Assembly: GCF_900323885.1 (NCBI RefSeq)
Contig: NZ_OOHJ01000018.1
Location: 3,459,001-3,523,000 of the forward strand
Reading direction: 5' to 3'
Length of the DNA stretch: 64,000 bases
Source of the DNA: [Actinomadura] parvosata subsp. kistnae
GTDB taxonomy: Bacteria > Actinomycetota > Actinomycetes > Streptosporangiales > Streptosporangiaceae
Part shown: piece after piece, positions 51,910 to 60,356 of the stretch
How positions within the stretch are numbered: the stretch's first letter is position 1
How the letters are laid out: every line of letters starts with the position of its first letter
The notes under the pieces: model-generated
Databases searched by the model: none
What the model saw: the letters and a program-made list of their open reading frames with translations, nothing else
What the model was told of the DNA's origin: nothing
Program-made: the position numbers and the translations under genes

Positions 51910-54864
51910 ATGCAGCCGAGTGTCTCGCTGAGCGGGCCCTGGTATCGAATTCAGTCGATCGCAGCACCCTCGCGAAGCTCGTCGGCGGAGTGGGATTTCG
52001 TCACCGTGCTTCCCGCGGTGCTGTCTGCGGCGCAGCGTGGCCGGCCGTTCGTCATCGGCTGGTTGTCCCGGGGCTCGGGGGCGCCGCTCGAACTCATCAC
52101 GAACGCGGGCCCGCTGTCGCCGCCGCGCCAGCCGCGCAGGTCCACCGACCTGCCGGACGACCCGAGCGGGCCGCAGCCGCTGCTGTTCCCGGGCGGCGCG
52201 CGCGGGGTGCTGCTGAACGAGGAGTACCTGGCCGACCTGTCGGACCTGGTGTGGACGCCGTGCCCGGGGCGGCAGGCGCCGCCGCTGGGCAGCAAGGGGC
52301 GCGAGTTCGACCCCGACGAGCTGAAACGGCCCACGCTGTTCGAGTCGACGCTGGTGACGCTCATGTCGCGGCCGTTCGCGTGGCTGGTCGTCGCCGAGCC
52401 GACCGACCTGCTCGACGCCGAGGTGGCGCACCTGCGCACGCAGCTCAACGTGCTGCGGCAGTACGGCGACGCCTCCGAACGCTCCCGCTTCGACGCCGAG
52501 CGGGCCGAGCGGCGCATGCAGGAGCTGGACGCCTTCCGCGAGGCCGGCCTGTGGAACGTGCGCGTGCTGGCCGGCGGGGCCACGGCCGAGGAGCTGCGGC
52601 AGATCGCGCCCGTGCTCGTCGGGTCCGTCGAGATGAGCCAGCACCCGTACCGGCTGCGCAGCTCGCACGGGGCCGCGTACACGCTGACGGAAGCGCTGGC
52701 GATCACCATGCAGGACCCGGCCGACGGCGCCGCCGCCCCGTTCGCCGCCACCGCGGGGGCGCTGGCCGCGCTGGCCGGGCTGCCCCGGCGGGAGGTGCCC
52801 GGCGTGCGCGTGCTGGACTCGGGCTTCTTCGACGTGACCTCCGAGTCGGACGGCGGCGAGCTGGAGCTCGGCGAGATCCTCGACGGCCAGGACCGGGGGG
52901 TGGGCGCGTTCCGGGTGCCGCTGGCCACCCTGAACCGGCACGCGTTCGTCACGGGCGCCACCGGCTCGGGCAAGTCGCAGACCGTGCGGCACCTGCTGGA
53001 GCAGCTCAGCAGGGCCCGCATCCCGTGGCTGGCCATCGAGCCGGCCAAGTCCGAGTACGCCGCCATGGCCGGCCGCGTCGACGACCCCGTCACCGTGATC
53101 AACCCGTCGGCGCCCGACGGCGTGCCGTTCAGCGTCAACCCGCTCGAACCCGAGCCCGGCTACCCCGTCCAGGCGCACATCGACATGGTCAGGGCGCTGT
53201 TCATGGCCGCCTTCGACGCCGAGGAGCCGTTCCCGCAGATCATGTCGCTGGCGCTGCAACGCGTCTACGAGGCGACCGGCTGGGACGTCGTCACCGGCGG
53301 CGCCGTGCCCGGCTCGAACGTCCCGCCCAGCGTCCCCACCCTCGAACAGCTCCAGCGGCACGCCATGGACGTGATCAAGGAGATCGGCTACGGCCGCGAG
53401 GTGCAGGCCGACGTGGAGGGCTTCATCTCGCTGCGGCTGCGCTCGCTGCGCGTCGGCTCCGCCGGCCGCTTCTTCGAGGGCGGCCACCCCGCCGACATCG
53501 GCGGCCTGCTGGAGCGCCAGGTCGTGCTCGCCATCGAGGACGTCGCCAACGACGAGGACAAGGCGTTCCTCATGGGCACCCTGATCATCCGGATTGTGGA
53601 GCACCTCCGCATGCGGGCCAGGCGGGAGCGCTCCGGCGGGCTGCGGCACGTCATCGTCATCGAGGAGGCGCACCGGCTGCTGCGCGACCGCGGCACCGGC
53701 CGGGCCTCCACCCACGCGGTCGAGCTGATGGCCGGGATGCTCGCCGAGATCAGGGCGTACGGGGAGGGCATCGTGGTGGCCGAGCAGATCCCCACCAAGC
53801 TCGTCTCCGACGTCGTCAAGAACACGGCGCTGAAGGTCGTGCACCGGCTGCCCGCCGAGGACGACCGGCAGCTCGTCGGCGCCGCCATGAACCTCAGCGA
53901 CGAGCAGTCCCGCCACGTGGTCTCGCTGCAGCCGGGCTCGGCGGCGGTGTTCGCCGGCGGCATGGACCGGCCGCTGCGGGTGCGCGTCCCGCTCGGGGAG
54001 TCCAGGGAGAAGGCGCTGCCGGGGCCGCCGCCGCCGATCCGCGGGCGCCGCTCGGCCGCCTGCGGCGCGCAGTGCCGCACCGGGCAGGCGTGCACGCTCG
54101 TCGAGCTGCGCGAGGCCGACGTGCTGGCCGGCGCGGCCGAATGGGCGTGGCTGCGCATCTGGTGCGACACGGTCGTGCTGGCCTTCGTCGGCAACCGGCC
54201 GCTGCCCGGCGTGCCGCGCGCCCTGTCGGCCGCCTGGGCGGAGCTGCCGGCGCGGCGCCGCGAGTGCCTGCTCGCCACTCTTGTGGAACGGGCGGTGCAG
54301 CGGCGCGCCTGGGCCCTGCGCACCTGGTTCGACCCGGCCCTGCTGACCGAGAAGGCCGCCGAGACCGCCACCCGGCTGCTGGCCGGCGCCGACAGCGGCG
54401 GCGAGCGCCCCGGCGCCTCGTGGGTCATCCCGCAGGTGCGCTGGCTGCACGAGGTGGACCGGCTCTTCCCGTACGGGCAGCCGGCCCCGAACCTGCGCAG
54501 CCCCGCCCCGCCCATGGAGTACGCCCTGTTCCGCCAGCCCGGCGGCGGCCACGGCTCCGTCGAGCCCGAGCTGCTCGGCCACCGCGCCAAGGCCCTGCGC
54601 CACCACCCGCTGTCGATGGAGGTGGACCACAACAGGGCGCTGGCCTGGCGGGTCATCCTCGGCGACGACGAGCACGAGGGCGTGCAGCGCGACATCGTGA
54701 CGGTCGCGATCGGCGTCGAGTCCTCGGCCAGGATCCGGCACGTGGGGCAGACGATGGGGGCGGGGTGGCTGGAGAGCGTGCTGTCGTGGCCGCGCCGCTT
54801 CGTGCTGCCGTTCGAGCACGGCGGCTCCCCGGAGATCGCCTTCACGGAACCGCCGGGCTCATGA
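51910..54864 (+). CDS. HerA/VirB4-type ATPase (DUF87-like helicase/translocase)
   Basis: The protein has 984 residues. The N-terminal ~330 residues are a barrel and helical part. The motor follows: Walker A TGATGSGKSQTVRHLLEQL (~350), EPAKSEY, Walker B VIVIEEAHRLLRDRGTGR (~582), sensor region GIVVAEQIPTKLVSDVVKNT with LKVVHRLPAEDDR and the AAVFAGGM end segment. These are HerA hexameric-translocase motifs. A Cys-bearing C-terminal extension (CGAQCRTGQACTL, ~715-725) and ~250 more residues are unusual. No NurA nuclease gene is adjacent; instead the partner is the degenerate VirD4/HerA-like protein. Role: DNA or protein pumping at the membrane (inference). Confidence 0.88.
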   Translation: MQPSVSLSGPWYRIQSIAAPSRSSSAEWDFVTVLPAVLSAAQRGRPFVIGWLSRGSGAPLELITNAGPLSPPRQPRRSTDLPDDPSGPQPLLFPGGARGVLLNEEYLADLSDLVWTPCPGRQAPPLGSKGREFDPDELKRPTLFESTLVTLMSRPFAWLVVAEPTDLLDAEVAHLRTQLNVLRQYGDASERSRFDAERAERRMQELDAFREAGLWNVRVLAGGATAEELRQIAPVLVGSVEMSQHPYRLRSSHGAAYTLTEALAITMQDPADGAAAPFAATAGALAALAGLPRREVPGVRVLDSGFFDVTSESDGGELELGEILDGQDRGVGAFRVPLATLNRHAFVTGATGSGKSQTVRHLLEQLSRARIPWLAIEPAKSEYAAMAGRVDDPVTVINPSAPDGVPFSVNPLEPEPGYPVQAHIDMVRALFMAAFDAEEPFPQIMSLALQRVYEATGWDVVTGGAVPGSNVPPSVPTLEQLQRHAMDVIKEIGYGREVQADVEGFISLRLRSLRVGSAGRFFEGGHPADIGGLLERQVVLAIEDVANDEDKAFLMGTLIIRIVEHLRMRARRERSGGLRHVIVIEEAHRLLRDRGTGRASTHAVELMAGMLAEIRAYGEGIVVAEQIPTKLVSDVVKNTALKVVHRLPAEDDRQLVGAAMNLSDEQSRHVVSLQPGSAAVFAGGMDRPLRVRVPLGESREKALPGPPPPIRGRRSAACGAQCRTGQACTLVELREADVLAGAAEWAWLRIWCDTVVLAFVGNRPLPGVPRALSAAWAELPARRRECLLATLVERAVQRRAWALRTWFDPALLTEKAAETATRLLAGADSGGERPGASWVIPQVRWLHEVDRLFPYGQPAPNLRSPAPPMEYALFRQPGGGHGSVEPELLGHRAKALRHHPLSMEVDHNRALAWRVILGDDEHEGVQRDIVTVAIGVESSARIRHVGQTMGAGWLESVLSWPRRFVLPFEHGGSPEIAFTEPPGS

Positions 54865-54945
54865 CCGCCGCCACCGCGTCTTGATCGCAAACGGCCGGGT
54901 TTTCGCGCGTGTCTCCAGACTTGGGGCCAACGCCGACTAGGATCC

Positions 54946-56181
54946 ATGCACATGACCCAGCTTCCTCTGCGGGCCCAGCTCGCCAGTGCCCTGGGCCGCA
55001 GCGCCGCCACGCTGTCCAGGATGACCGGGCGTGGCGACGGCTCGGTGATCGGCGGACGGGTCGGCCTGCTGCTGGAGCCCGACCTCCTGCGCCAGCTCGC
55101 CCGCGACCGCAAGCTGGCCCTGGTCAGTGCGACCAACGGCAAGACCACCACCACCCGGCTCATCACTTCGGCGCTGCTGGAGCTCGGTGAGGTGGCCACC
55201 AACGCCTTCGGGGCCAACATGCCCGCCGGTCACGTCTCCGCGCTCTCCCAGCACAAGCGAGCCCCGTACGGCGTGCTGGAGGTGGATGAGAAATACCTGC
55301 CCGAGGTGCTCGCCACGACCGGCGCCGGCGTCGTCTGCCTGATGAACCTCAGCCGCGACCAGATGGACCGCGCGGCCGAGATCTGGCTGCTCGCCCAGAA
55401 GTGGCGCAAGGCCCTGTCCGGCAAGCCCACCCACGTCATCGCCAACTGCGACGACCCGCTCGTCACGTGGGGCGCCTCCACCGCCGCCAAGGTCACCTGG
55501 GTCTCGGGCGGCCAGCGGTGGAAGGAGGACTCGTGGTGCTGCCCCGAGTGCGGCGGCCCGCTCGACCGCAAGGACGCCGACTGGGCGTGCCGGGAGTGCA
55601 CGTTCCACCGTCCCGAGCCGCAGTGGGTGGTCGACGGCGACGCGGCGATCGACCCGCGCGGGCAGCGCTGGCTGCTCGACATCCAGCTGCCCGGCCAGGC
55701 CAACCGCTCCAACGCGGTGATGGCGCTGGCGGTGGCCGAGACGTTCGGGGTGCCGGTCGACCGGGCGCTGCCCCGGCTGCGCGAGGTGACCTCGGTGGCG
55801 GGCCGCTACACCACCGTCGAGCGCGACGGGCGGCACGCGCGGCTGCTGCTGGCGAAGAACCCGGCGGGCTGGCTGGAGGCGTTCGACGTCGCCGACCCGC
55901 AGCTGCCGATCATCCTGTCGGTCAACGCGCAGGGCCCCGACGGGCGTGACACGTCGTGGCTGTGGGACGTCGACTACCGCATCCTGCGCGGCCGTCCCGT
56001 GTTCGTCACCGGCGAGCGCCGGCTCGACCTCGCGCTGCGCCTCGACGTCGCCGACGTGCCCTTCACGTTGTGCGGCACGTTCATGGAGGCGCTGGCCATG
56101 CAGCCGCCGGGGCGGGTGGACGTGATCGCCAACTACACCGCCTTCCAGCAGATCCGATCGGAGTTCGGCCGTGCCGTCTGA
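54946..56181 (+). CDS. murT: MurT, lipid II isoglutaminyl synthase ligase subunit
   Basis: The protein has 411 residues. A Mur-ligase-like ATPase with P-loop ATNGKTTTTRL, AFGANMPAGHVSALSQ, DEKYLPEV, NLSRDQMDR, and the MurT-specific zinc ribbon (CCPECGGPL and CRECTFHRP). The C-terminal DUF1727 domain ends in NYTAFQQIR. With GatD it amidates the second residue of lipid II stem peptides from D-Glu to D-isoGln at the inner membrane face. Start ATG 54946 or 54952. It overlaps gatD by 11 nt. Confidence 0.96.
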   Translation: MHMTQLPLRAQLASALGRSAATLSRMTGRGDGSVIGGRVGLLLEPDLLRQLARDRKLALVSATNGKTTTTRLITSALLELGEVATNAFGANMPAGHVSALSQHKRAPYGVLEVDEKYLPEVLATTGAGVVCLMNLSRDQMDRAAEIWLLAQKWRKALSGKPTHVIANCDDPLVTWGASTAAKVTWVSGGQRWKEDSWCCPECGGPLDRKDADWACRECTFHRPEPQWVVDGDAAIDPRGQRWLLDIQLPGQANRSNAVMALAVAETFGVPVDRALPRLREVTSVAGRYTTVERDGRHARLLLAKNPAGWLEAFDVADPQLPIILSVNAQGPDGRDTSWLWDVDYRILRGRPVFVTGERRLDLALRLDVADVPFTLCGTFMEALAMQPPGRVDVIANYTAFQQIRSEFGRAV

Positions 56182-56884
56182 CAGCGCCCTTCGCATCGTC
56201 TGGATCTATCCCGACCTGATGAGCACGTACGGTGACCAGGGCAACGTGCTGGTCCTGGAGCAGCGGGCGCAGCGCCGGGGGATCGAGACGGAGACGATCC
56301 ACGTCCGCTCGGCCGATCCGGTCCCCGAGACCGGCGACATCTACCTGATCGGCGGCGGCGAGGACCGCCCGCAGATCCTGGCCGCCCGGCGGCTGCGCAA
56401 GGACGGCGGCCTGCACCGCGCGATCGCGCGCGGTGCTTCGTTGCTGGCCGTGTGCGCCGGCTACCAGATCATGGGCACCACGTTCGGCGGCGAGGAGGGC
56501 CAGCCGGTCGAGGGCATCGGCCTGCTCGACATCTCCAGCTCCCGCGGCCCCGCCCGCGCGGTGGGCGAGCTGGTCGCCGAGGTGGACGCGGCTCTCAACC
56601 TGCCCACGCTGACCGGCTTCGAGAACCACATGGGCGTCACCCACCTCGGCCCCGGCGTCCGGCCGCTGTCGAAGACGGTCAAGGGCGTGGGCAACGGCGA
56701 CGGCTTCGAGGGCTGCTACGCCGGGCACGTGGTGGGCACGTACCTGCACGGGCCGGCGCTGGCCCGCAACCCCGCGCTGGCGGACCTGCTGCTGTCGTGG
56801 CGGGTGGGAGACCTGCCGCCGCTCGACGACTCCCGCTACGAGGCGCTGCGCCAGGAGCGCCTGGCGACCGTCCTGCAAGACTGA
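56171..56884 (+). CDS. gatD: GatD, glutamine amidotransferase subunit of lipid II amidation
   Basis: A 237-residue class I, CobB/CobQ-like glutaminase: nucleophile LLAVCAGYQIMG (Cys ~95), QPVEGIGLLD, FENHMGVTHLGPG and the catalytic His in GTYLHGPALARNP. It supplies ammonia to MurT. The genes overlap, as usual for the pair. Followed by a GC-rich hairpin. Confidence 0.96.
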   Translation: MPSDSALRIVWIYPDLMSTYGDQGNVLVLEQRAQRRGIETETIHVRSADPVPETGDIYLIGGGEDRPQILAARRLRKDGGLHRAIARGASLLAVCAGYQIMGTTFGGEEGQPVEGIGLLDISSSRGPARAVGELVAEVDAALNLPTLTGFENHMGVTHLGPGVRPLSKTVKGVGNGDGFEGCYAGHVVGTYLHGPALARNPALADLLLSWRVGDLPPLDDSRYEALRQERLATVLQD

Positions 56885-56892
56885 CCGCGACC

Positions 56893-56923
56893 CGCCCCCC
56901 GGCCGCTCCCGCGGCCGGGGGCG
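56893..56923 (+). terminator. Terminator-like hairpin after murT-gatD
   Basis: CGCCCCCCGGCCGC (56893-56906) pairs with GCGGCCGGGGGCG (56911-56923) around a TCCC loop, with one bulged C. It lies 9 nt after the gatD stop. No T-run. Confidence 0.7.
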
Positions 56924-56955
56924 AATGATGCCGGTCTTGGGGTAGGACGTCCGCC

Positions 56956-57984
56956 GTGGGATCCACGGTCACCGTCCCCCAGACGCGCACGATGGGCGGC
57001 GAGGAGCTGTCCGCCGACGACGCCTGGGAGACGCTGCGCAAGTACGGCGTCTGGCACTTCGTGCGCGACTCGTTCGTCAGGTTCCGCTACGGCGACGGCA
57101 TGAGCCACGCGCGGGCCCTGGCCTTCCAGATCTGCCTGGCCATCATCCCCGGCGCCATCGCCGTGGTCGGCCTGAGCGCGGTCACCCACCAGGAGGAGCT
57201 GGGCCGGGTGCTGCGGCTCACGCTGAGCGCCCTGGCGCCCGGCGGCGGCGCGCGGGCGGTCTCGGAGGTGCTCGACGGCGGGAAGGGCGCCAAGGACGAG
57301 CTGGCGCTCTGGCTGGGCCTGGCCACCACGCTGGCCTCGCTCACCACGGCGATGGCCCAGTTCGAGCGGGGGGCGAACCGGATCTACGGCGTGGAGCGCG
57401 ACCGGCCGTTCCACCGCAAGTACGCCAGAGCGGTGGTGCTCGCGCTGACCGCGGGCCTGTGCATGATCACCGGGTTCACGGTGCTGGTGGGCGGGGGCGA
57501 GCTCGGGCACGCGCTGGGCGAGACGTTCGGCTGGGGTGCCGGGGCCCGCCGGGCCTTCGCCGTGGCCCGCTGGCCGCTCGGCTTCCTGCTGGCGCTGGCG
57601 TCCATGGTCACGCTGTTCCGGGCCGCGCCGCGGCGCCGGCAGCCGGGGCACACGTGGCTGGCCGTGGGCGCGCTGGTGGCGCTCGGGTTATGGACGCTGT
57701 TCACGCTGGGCCTGGCCGCCTACACCGAGTACAACAGCACGTTCGGCGACACGTACGGGCCGTTGACGGCCGTCATGGCGCTGCTGCTGTGGTCGTTCCT
57801 CAGCTCGGTCGCGCTCTTCCTGGGGCTGGCGTTCGCGGCGCAGCTGGAGGCGTGCCGGGCCGGCTGCGTCGAGCCCGCGCACCCCGACCCGGGGCCCACG
57901 GCCGAGGAGGAGCGCGAGCCCTTCGTGGGTGAGGTGGGGTCGGCGGTGATCGCCGCGTTCAGAAGGGTCTTCAGGAGGGTTTGA
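56956..57984 (+). CDS. YihY/BrkB-family inner membrane protein
   Basis: A 342-residue polytopic protein with the YihY pattern: FRYGDGMSHARALAFQICLA, about six TM segments (LALTAGLCMITGFTVLVGG; LGFLLALASMVTLFRAAPRR), and VMALLLWSFLSSVALFLGLAF. The role of the family is not settled; it was once called RNase BN in error. GTG start. Its stop TGA lies within the -35 of the ArsR-SRPBCC promoter. Confidence 0.93.
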   Translation: MGSTVTVPQTRTMGGEELSADDAWETLRKYGVWHFVRDSFVRFRYGDGMSHARALAFQICLAIIPGAIAVVGLSAVTHQEELGRVLRLTLSALAPGGGARAVSEVLDGGKGAKDELALWLGLATTLASLTTAMAQFERGANRIYGVERDRPFHRKYARAVVLALTAGLCMITGFTVLVGGGELGHALGETFGWGAGARRAFAVARWPLGFLLALASMVTLFRAAPRRRQPGHTWLAVGALVALGLWTLFTLGLAAYTEYNSTFGDTYGPLTAVMALLLWSFLSSVALFLGLAFAAQLEACRAGCVEPAHPDPGPTAEEEREPFVGEVGSAVIAAFRRVFRRV

Positions 57985-58037
57985 CATGCAGCCGTTCGGC
58001 TGCCTATTTTGGAAAAGGCAGCCGAACGGCTGCATGT
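57981..58037 (+). promoter_or_regulatory. Promoter with double palindromic operator for the ArsR-SRPBCC gene
   Basis: TTGACA (57981-57986) and TATTTT (58005-58010), 18 nt apart, form a promoter. Two 21-bp arms, 57984-58004 and 58017-58037, are perfect inverted copies around a 12-nt spacer. Each arm contains its own dyad, GCAGCCG-TT-CGGCTGC and GCAGCCG-AA-CGGCTGC. One dyad fills the -35/-10 spacer, so a bound dimer would block RNA polymerase. ATG follows at 58055. Confidence 0.9.
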
Positions 58038-58054
58038 TGGGATGGCGAGAGACG

Positions 58055-58849
58055 ATGGACGAAGTGTTCAAGGCGCTGGCGGACGCCAGCCGCCGCAGGC
58101 TGCTCGACAGCCTGAACGCGCGCAACGGCCAGACCCTGCGCGAGCTGTGCGCGGGGCTCGACATGGCCAGGCAGTCGGTCAGCAAGCACCTCGCCGTGCT
58201 GGAGGAGGCCAACCTGGTCACCACCGTGCGGCGCGGGCGGGAGAAACTGCACTACCTGAACGCCGTGCCGATCAACGCCATCGCCGAGCGCTGGATCAAC
58301 AGGTACGACCGCCGGCGCGCCGACGCCCTGGCGGATCTCAAAACGGCTCTGGAGGACCACCCGATGGCCAACGACCCCGACTTCGTCTACACCACCTACA
58401 TCCGCACCACCCCCGAACGCCTCTGGCAGGCGCTCACCGACCCCGCCTGGACCGAGCGCTACTGGGGCGTCAAGCTCGACTCCGACTGGGCCGTCGGATC
58501 ACCCGTGACCTGGGAGTACCAGGGCGTCACGATGAAGGACCCCGAGCAGGTCGTGCTGGAGTCGGAGCCCGGCAGGCGCCTGGCCTACACCTGGCACACC
58601 TTCACGCCGGAGTTCGCCCGGGTCGCCGGGTTCAGTGCCGACCAGCTCGACTCCCTCATGAACGACCCGAGGTCCGCCGTCAGCTTCGACATCGAGCAGC
58701 AGGGGGAGCAGGTCAAGCTGACCGTCACGCACGGCGGCTTCGGGCCCGGCAGCGCCGTGCGCAAGGGCATCAGCGGCGGCTGGCCGCAGATCCTGTCCAG
58801 CCTCAAGACCCTGCTGGAAACCGGCCAGACCCTGCCCGCCGGTCAGTAG
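58055..58849 (+). CDS. ArsR-type HTH fused to SRPBCC/AHSA1 domain
   Basis: The protein has 264 residues. Residues 1-~98 are an ArsR winged helix (LADASRRRLLDSLNARNGQT; LDMARQSVSKHLAVLEEANL; REKLHYLNAVP). From ~105 on is an AHSA1-like SRPBCC lipid/ligand-binding fold (TTPERLWQALTDPAWTERYW, VTHGGFGPGSAVRKGISGGW). The two are usually separate adjacent genes. The upstream operator strongly suggests autorepression relieved by ligand bound to the SRPBCC part. No ArsR metal-site Cys is obvious. Confidence 0.93.
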   Translation: MDEVFKALADASRRRLLDSLNARNGQTLRELCAGLDMARQSVSKHLAVLEEANLVTTVRRGREKLHYLNAVPINAIAERWINRYDRRRADALADLKTALEDHPMANDPDFVYTTYIRTTPERLWQALTDPAWTERYWGVKLDSDWAVGSPVTWEYQGVTMKDPEQVVLESEPGRRLAYTWHTFTPEFARVAGFSADQLDSLMNDPRSAVSFDIEQQGEQVKLTVTHGGFGPGSAVRKGISGGWPQILSSLKTLLETGQTLPAGQ

Positions 58850-59205
58850 ACCAGCGCCTGCACGCCCTCCGTCGTGACCTCCTCCACAAACGCCGGCGCC
58901 CCTGCGATGCGGACCCCCTCGATGAGGTCGTCCACGGTGATGTTGCGGCGGGCGGCGCACTGCGTGCAGAGCGTCACCCGGCCGGCCGCCAGCACGGCGT
59001 CGAGCAGGTCGGCCAGCGGAGCGGCGTGCGGCAGGGCGAACTCCTTCGCCCTGCCCGGGAGCGCGAACCACGACGACTCGCCGGTCAGCCACAGGGAAAC
59101 GGATACACCGCTCGCGAGCGCGGCGGCCGCGACCGTGAACGCCTGGTTGCAGCGCTCGGGAGCGTCGGCCCCCGCGGTCACCTTGATCACCAGTGATCGT
59201 GCCAT
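58843..59205 (-). CDS. DsrE-family protein
   Basis: A 120-residue small alpha/beta protein of the DsrE/TusD-like superfamily: MARSLVIKVTAGADAPERCN, FTVAAAALASGVSVSLWLTG, and a Cys pair in VTLCTQCAARRN followed by GVRIAGAPAFVEEV. The conserved Cys may carry sulfur or have a regulatory role. ATG 59205 chosen by family length. Its end overlaps the convergent ArsR-SRPBCC gene by 7 nt. Confidence 0.9.
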   Translation of the reverse strand: MARSLVIKVTAGADAPERCNQAFTVAAAALASGVSVSLWLTGESSWFALPGRAKEFALPHAAPLADLLDAVLAAGRVTLCTQCAARRNITVDDLIEGVRIAGAPAFVEEVTTEGVQALVY

Positions 59206-59267
59206 GTCCGCCACCCTAGCCCCGCACGAGCCCGTACGGGCGTGCCACGCCACTACGCTTGAGTACC

Positions 59268-59756
59268 ATGGAAGAACCTGAGGTGCACCCCGACCTGGAG
59301 CCCATCGCGTTCCTGCTCGGGCGGTGGGAAGGCGCCGGCGTGGGCGGCTACCCGACGATCGAGAGCTTCAACTTCGGCCAGGAGATCGAGTTCGGCCACA
59401 ACGGCAAACCGTTCCTGACCTACGTGAGCCGCACCTGGCTGCTCGACGAGGCCGGCAACCGCGTCAAACCGCTGGCCACCGAGTCCGGCTACTGGCGGCC
59501 CCAGCCCGACCGGCAGATCGAGGTCGTGCTGTCGCACCCCACCGGGATCGTCGAGATCTACATCGGCGAGGTCGTCTTCCACAAGATCGAGCTGCGCACG
59601 GACGTGGTCGCGCGCACCGCCTCCGCCAAGGAGTACACCGCCGGCCACCGCCTCTACGGCCTCGTCAACGGCAACCTCATGTGGGCCTACGAGATGGCCG
59701 CCGTCGGGCACCCCCTCACCGACCACATGTCGGCCGAGCTGAAGAAGGTGGCCTGA
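59268..59756 (+). CDS. Nitrobindin-like heme-binding beta-barrel protein (FABP-like)
   Basis: A 162-residue protein with the GRWEGAGVGGYPTIESFNFG signature of the nitrobindin/THAP4-like family and a C-terminal His region (AVGHPLTDHMSAELKKV). Family members bind ferric heme and isomerise peroxynitrite. The start is ATG 59268 rather than the TTG 9 nt earlier. It is followed 4 nt later by a DUF2470 gene, another heme-linked family. Confidence 0.92.
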   Translation: MEEPEVHPDLEPIAFLLGRWEGAGVGGYPTIESFNFGQEIEFGHNGKPFLTYVSRTWLLDEAGNRVKPLATESGYWRPQPDRQIEVVLSHPTGIVEIYIGEVVFHKIELRTDVVARTASAKEYTAGHRLYGLVNGNLMWAYEMAAVGHPLTDHMSAELKKVA

Positions 59757-59760
59757 CCCC

Positions 59761-60060
59761 ATGAGCGGCGCCCCGTTCACCGCCGACGTCGTCGAGGCGA
59801 TCAAGCGGCACATGAACGACGACCACGCCGACGACGGGCTGACCATCGTCCGCGCCCTCGGCGGCCGGCCCGACGCCCAGACGGCGCTCACCAGCGACGT
59901 CGACGCCGAAGCCATCACGTTCACGATCGACGGGGGCGAGCGGGTGCGCGTGCCCTGGGGCGAGACCCTCACCGAACGCGCCCAGGTGCGCAAGGCCGTC
60001 GTACGGCTCTACCGCGAGGCGTGCGCCAAGCTCGGCCTCCCGGCCCGCGGCGAACACTGA
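59761..60060 (+). CDS. DUF2470 protein (heme-utilisation-type domain)
   Basis: A 99-residue stand-alone DUF2470 domain: IKRHMNDDHADDGLTIVRAL with two His, FTIDGGERVRVPWGETLTER and VVRLYREACAKLGLP. The domain is usually the C-terminal part of HugZ-like heme-degrading proteins. Its coupling to the nitrobindin-like gene suggests joint heme or nitrogen-oxide handling (inference). Confidence 0.9.
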   Translation: MSGAPFTADVVEAIKRHMNDDHADDGLTIVRALGGRPDAQTALTSDVDAEAITFTIDGGERVRVPWGETLTERAQVRKAVVRLYREACAKLGLPARGEH

Positions 60061-60084
60061 CCACATCACCCCGGAAATTGAAGA

Positions 60085-60171
60085 GGGCCCCAGGCAACAC
60101 TCCGCCGATGCGGCGGGCCGGATGGACCATGGTCGGGATCGAACGTCCCGCCCTCCGGCTGCCAGGGGCCC
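60085..60171. ncRNA. Candidate structured RNA or complex terminator upstream of fur-like gene
   Basis: In the gene-free stretch 60061-60356 the outer stem GGGCCCC-A-GGCA / TGCC-A-GGGGCCC (60085-60096 / 60160-60171) encloses a small hairpin (60102-60113), a stem GCCGGA/TCCGGC (60117-60122 / 60154-60159) and an inner CGGGA/TCCCG hairpin (60134-60150). This branched fold is more than a simple terminator. Further dyads lie at 60178-60209 and 60212-60230. It does not fit a tRNA on either strand. Confidence 0.4.
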
Positions 60172-60356
60172 CGGTGGTTGCCTCGTATTCGCGTCACGTC
60201 ACGAGACAACAGTCCGCGACGTCAGCGGACAACCACCTCGCTAGCCCGACTATGACTAACCATTATTCGGACCACCTCCTTTCCGCGTACCCAAGAAGCT
60301 ATGCGCTCCGCCGCGAAACGGGCAAGTGAATATCGTCCGGCCGTAGTATCGAAGGC

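Noticed and set aside
51880..54819. A 979-codon minus-strand frame opposite the HerA gene
   Set aside because: It mirrors a real gene with strong motifs and has typical antisense composition of high-GC DNA (Arg/Ala/Gly/Val-rich).
51910..54864. HerA-NurA or conjugation locus
   Set aside because: No NurA, relaxase, pilus or VirB genes are nearby; only the ATPase-like pair is present.
60120..60175. Possible tRNA: a GTTCGATCC-like T-arm on the minus strand
   Set aside because: The T-arm-like segment is in the first third of the folded element, and no D-arm, anticodon arm or acceptor with correct spacing can be drawn on either strand.
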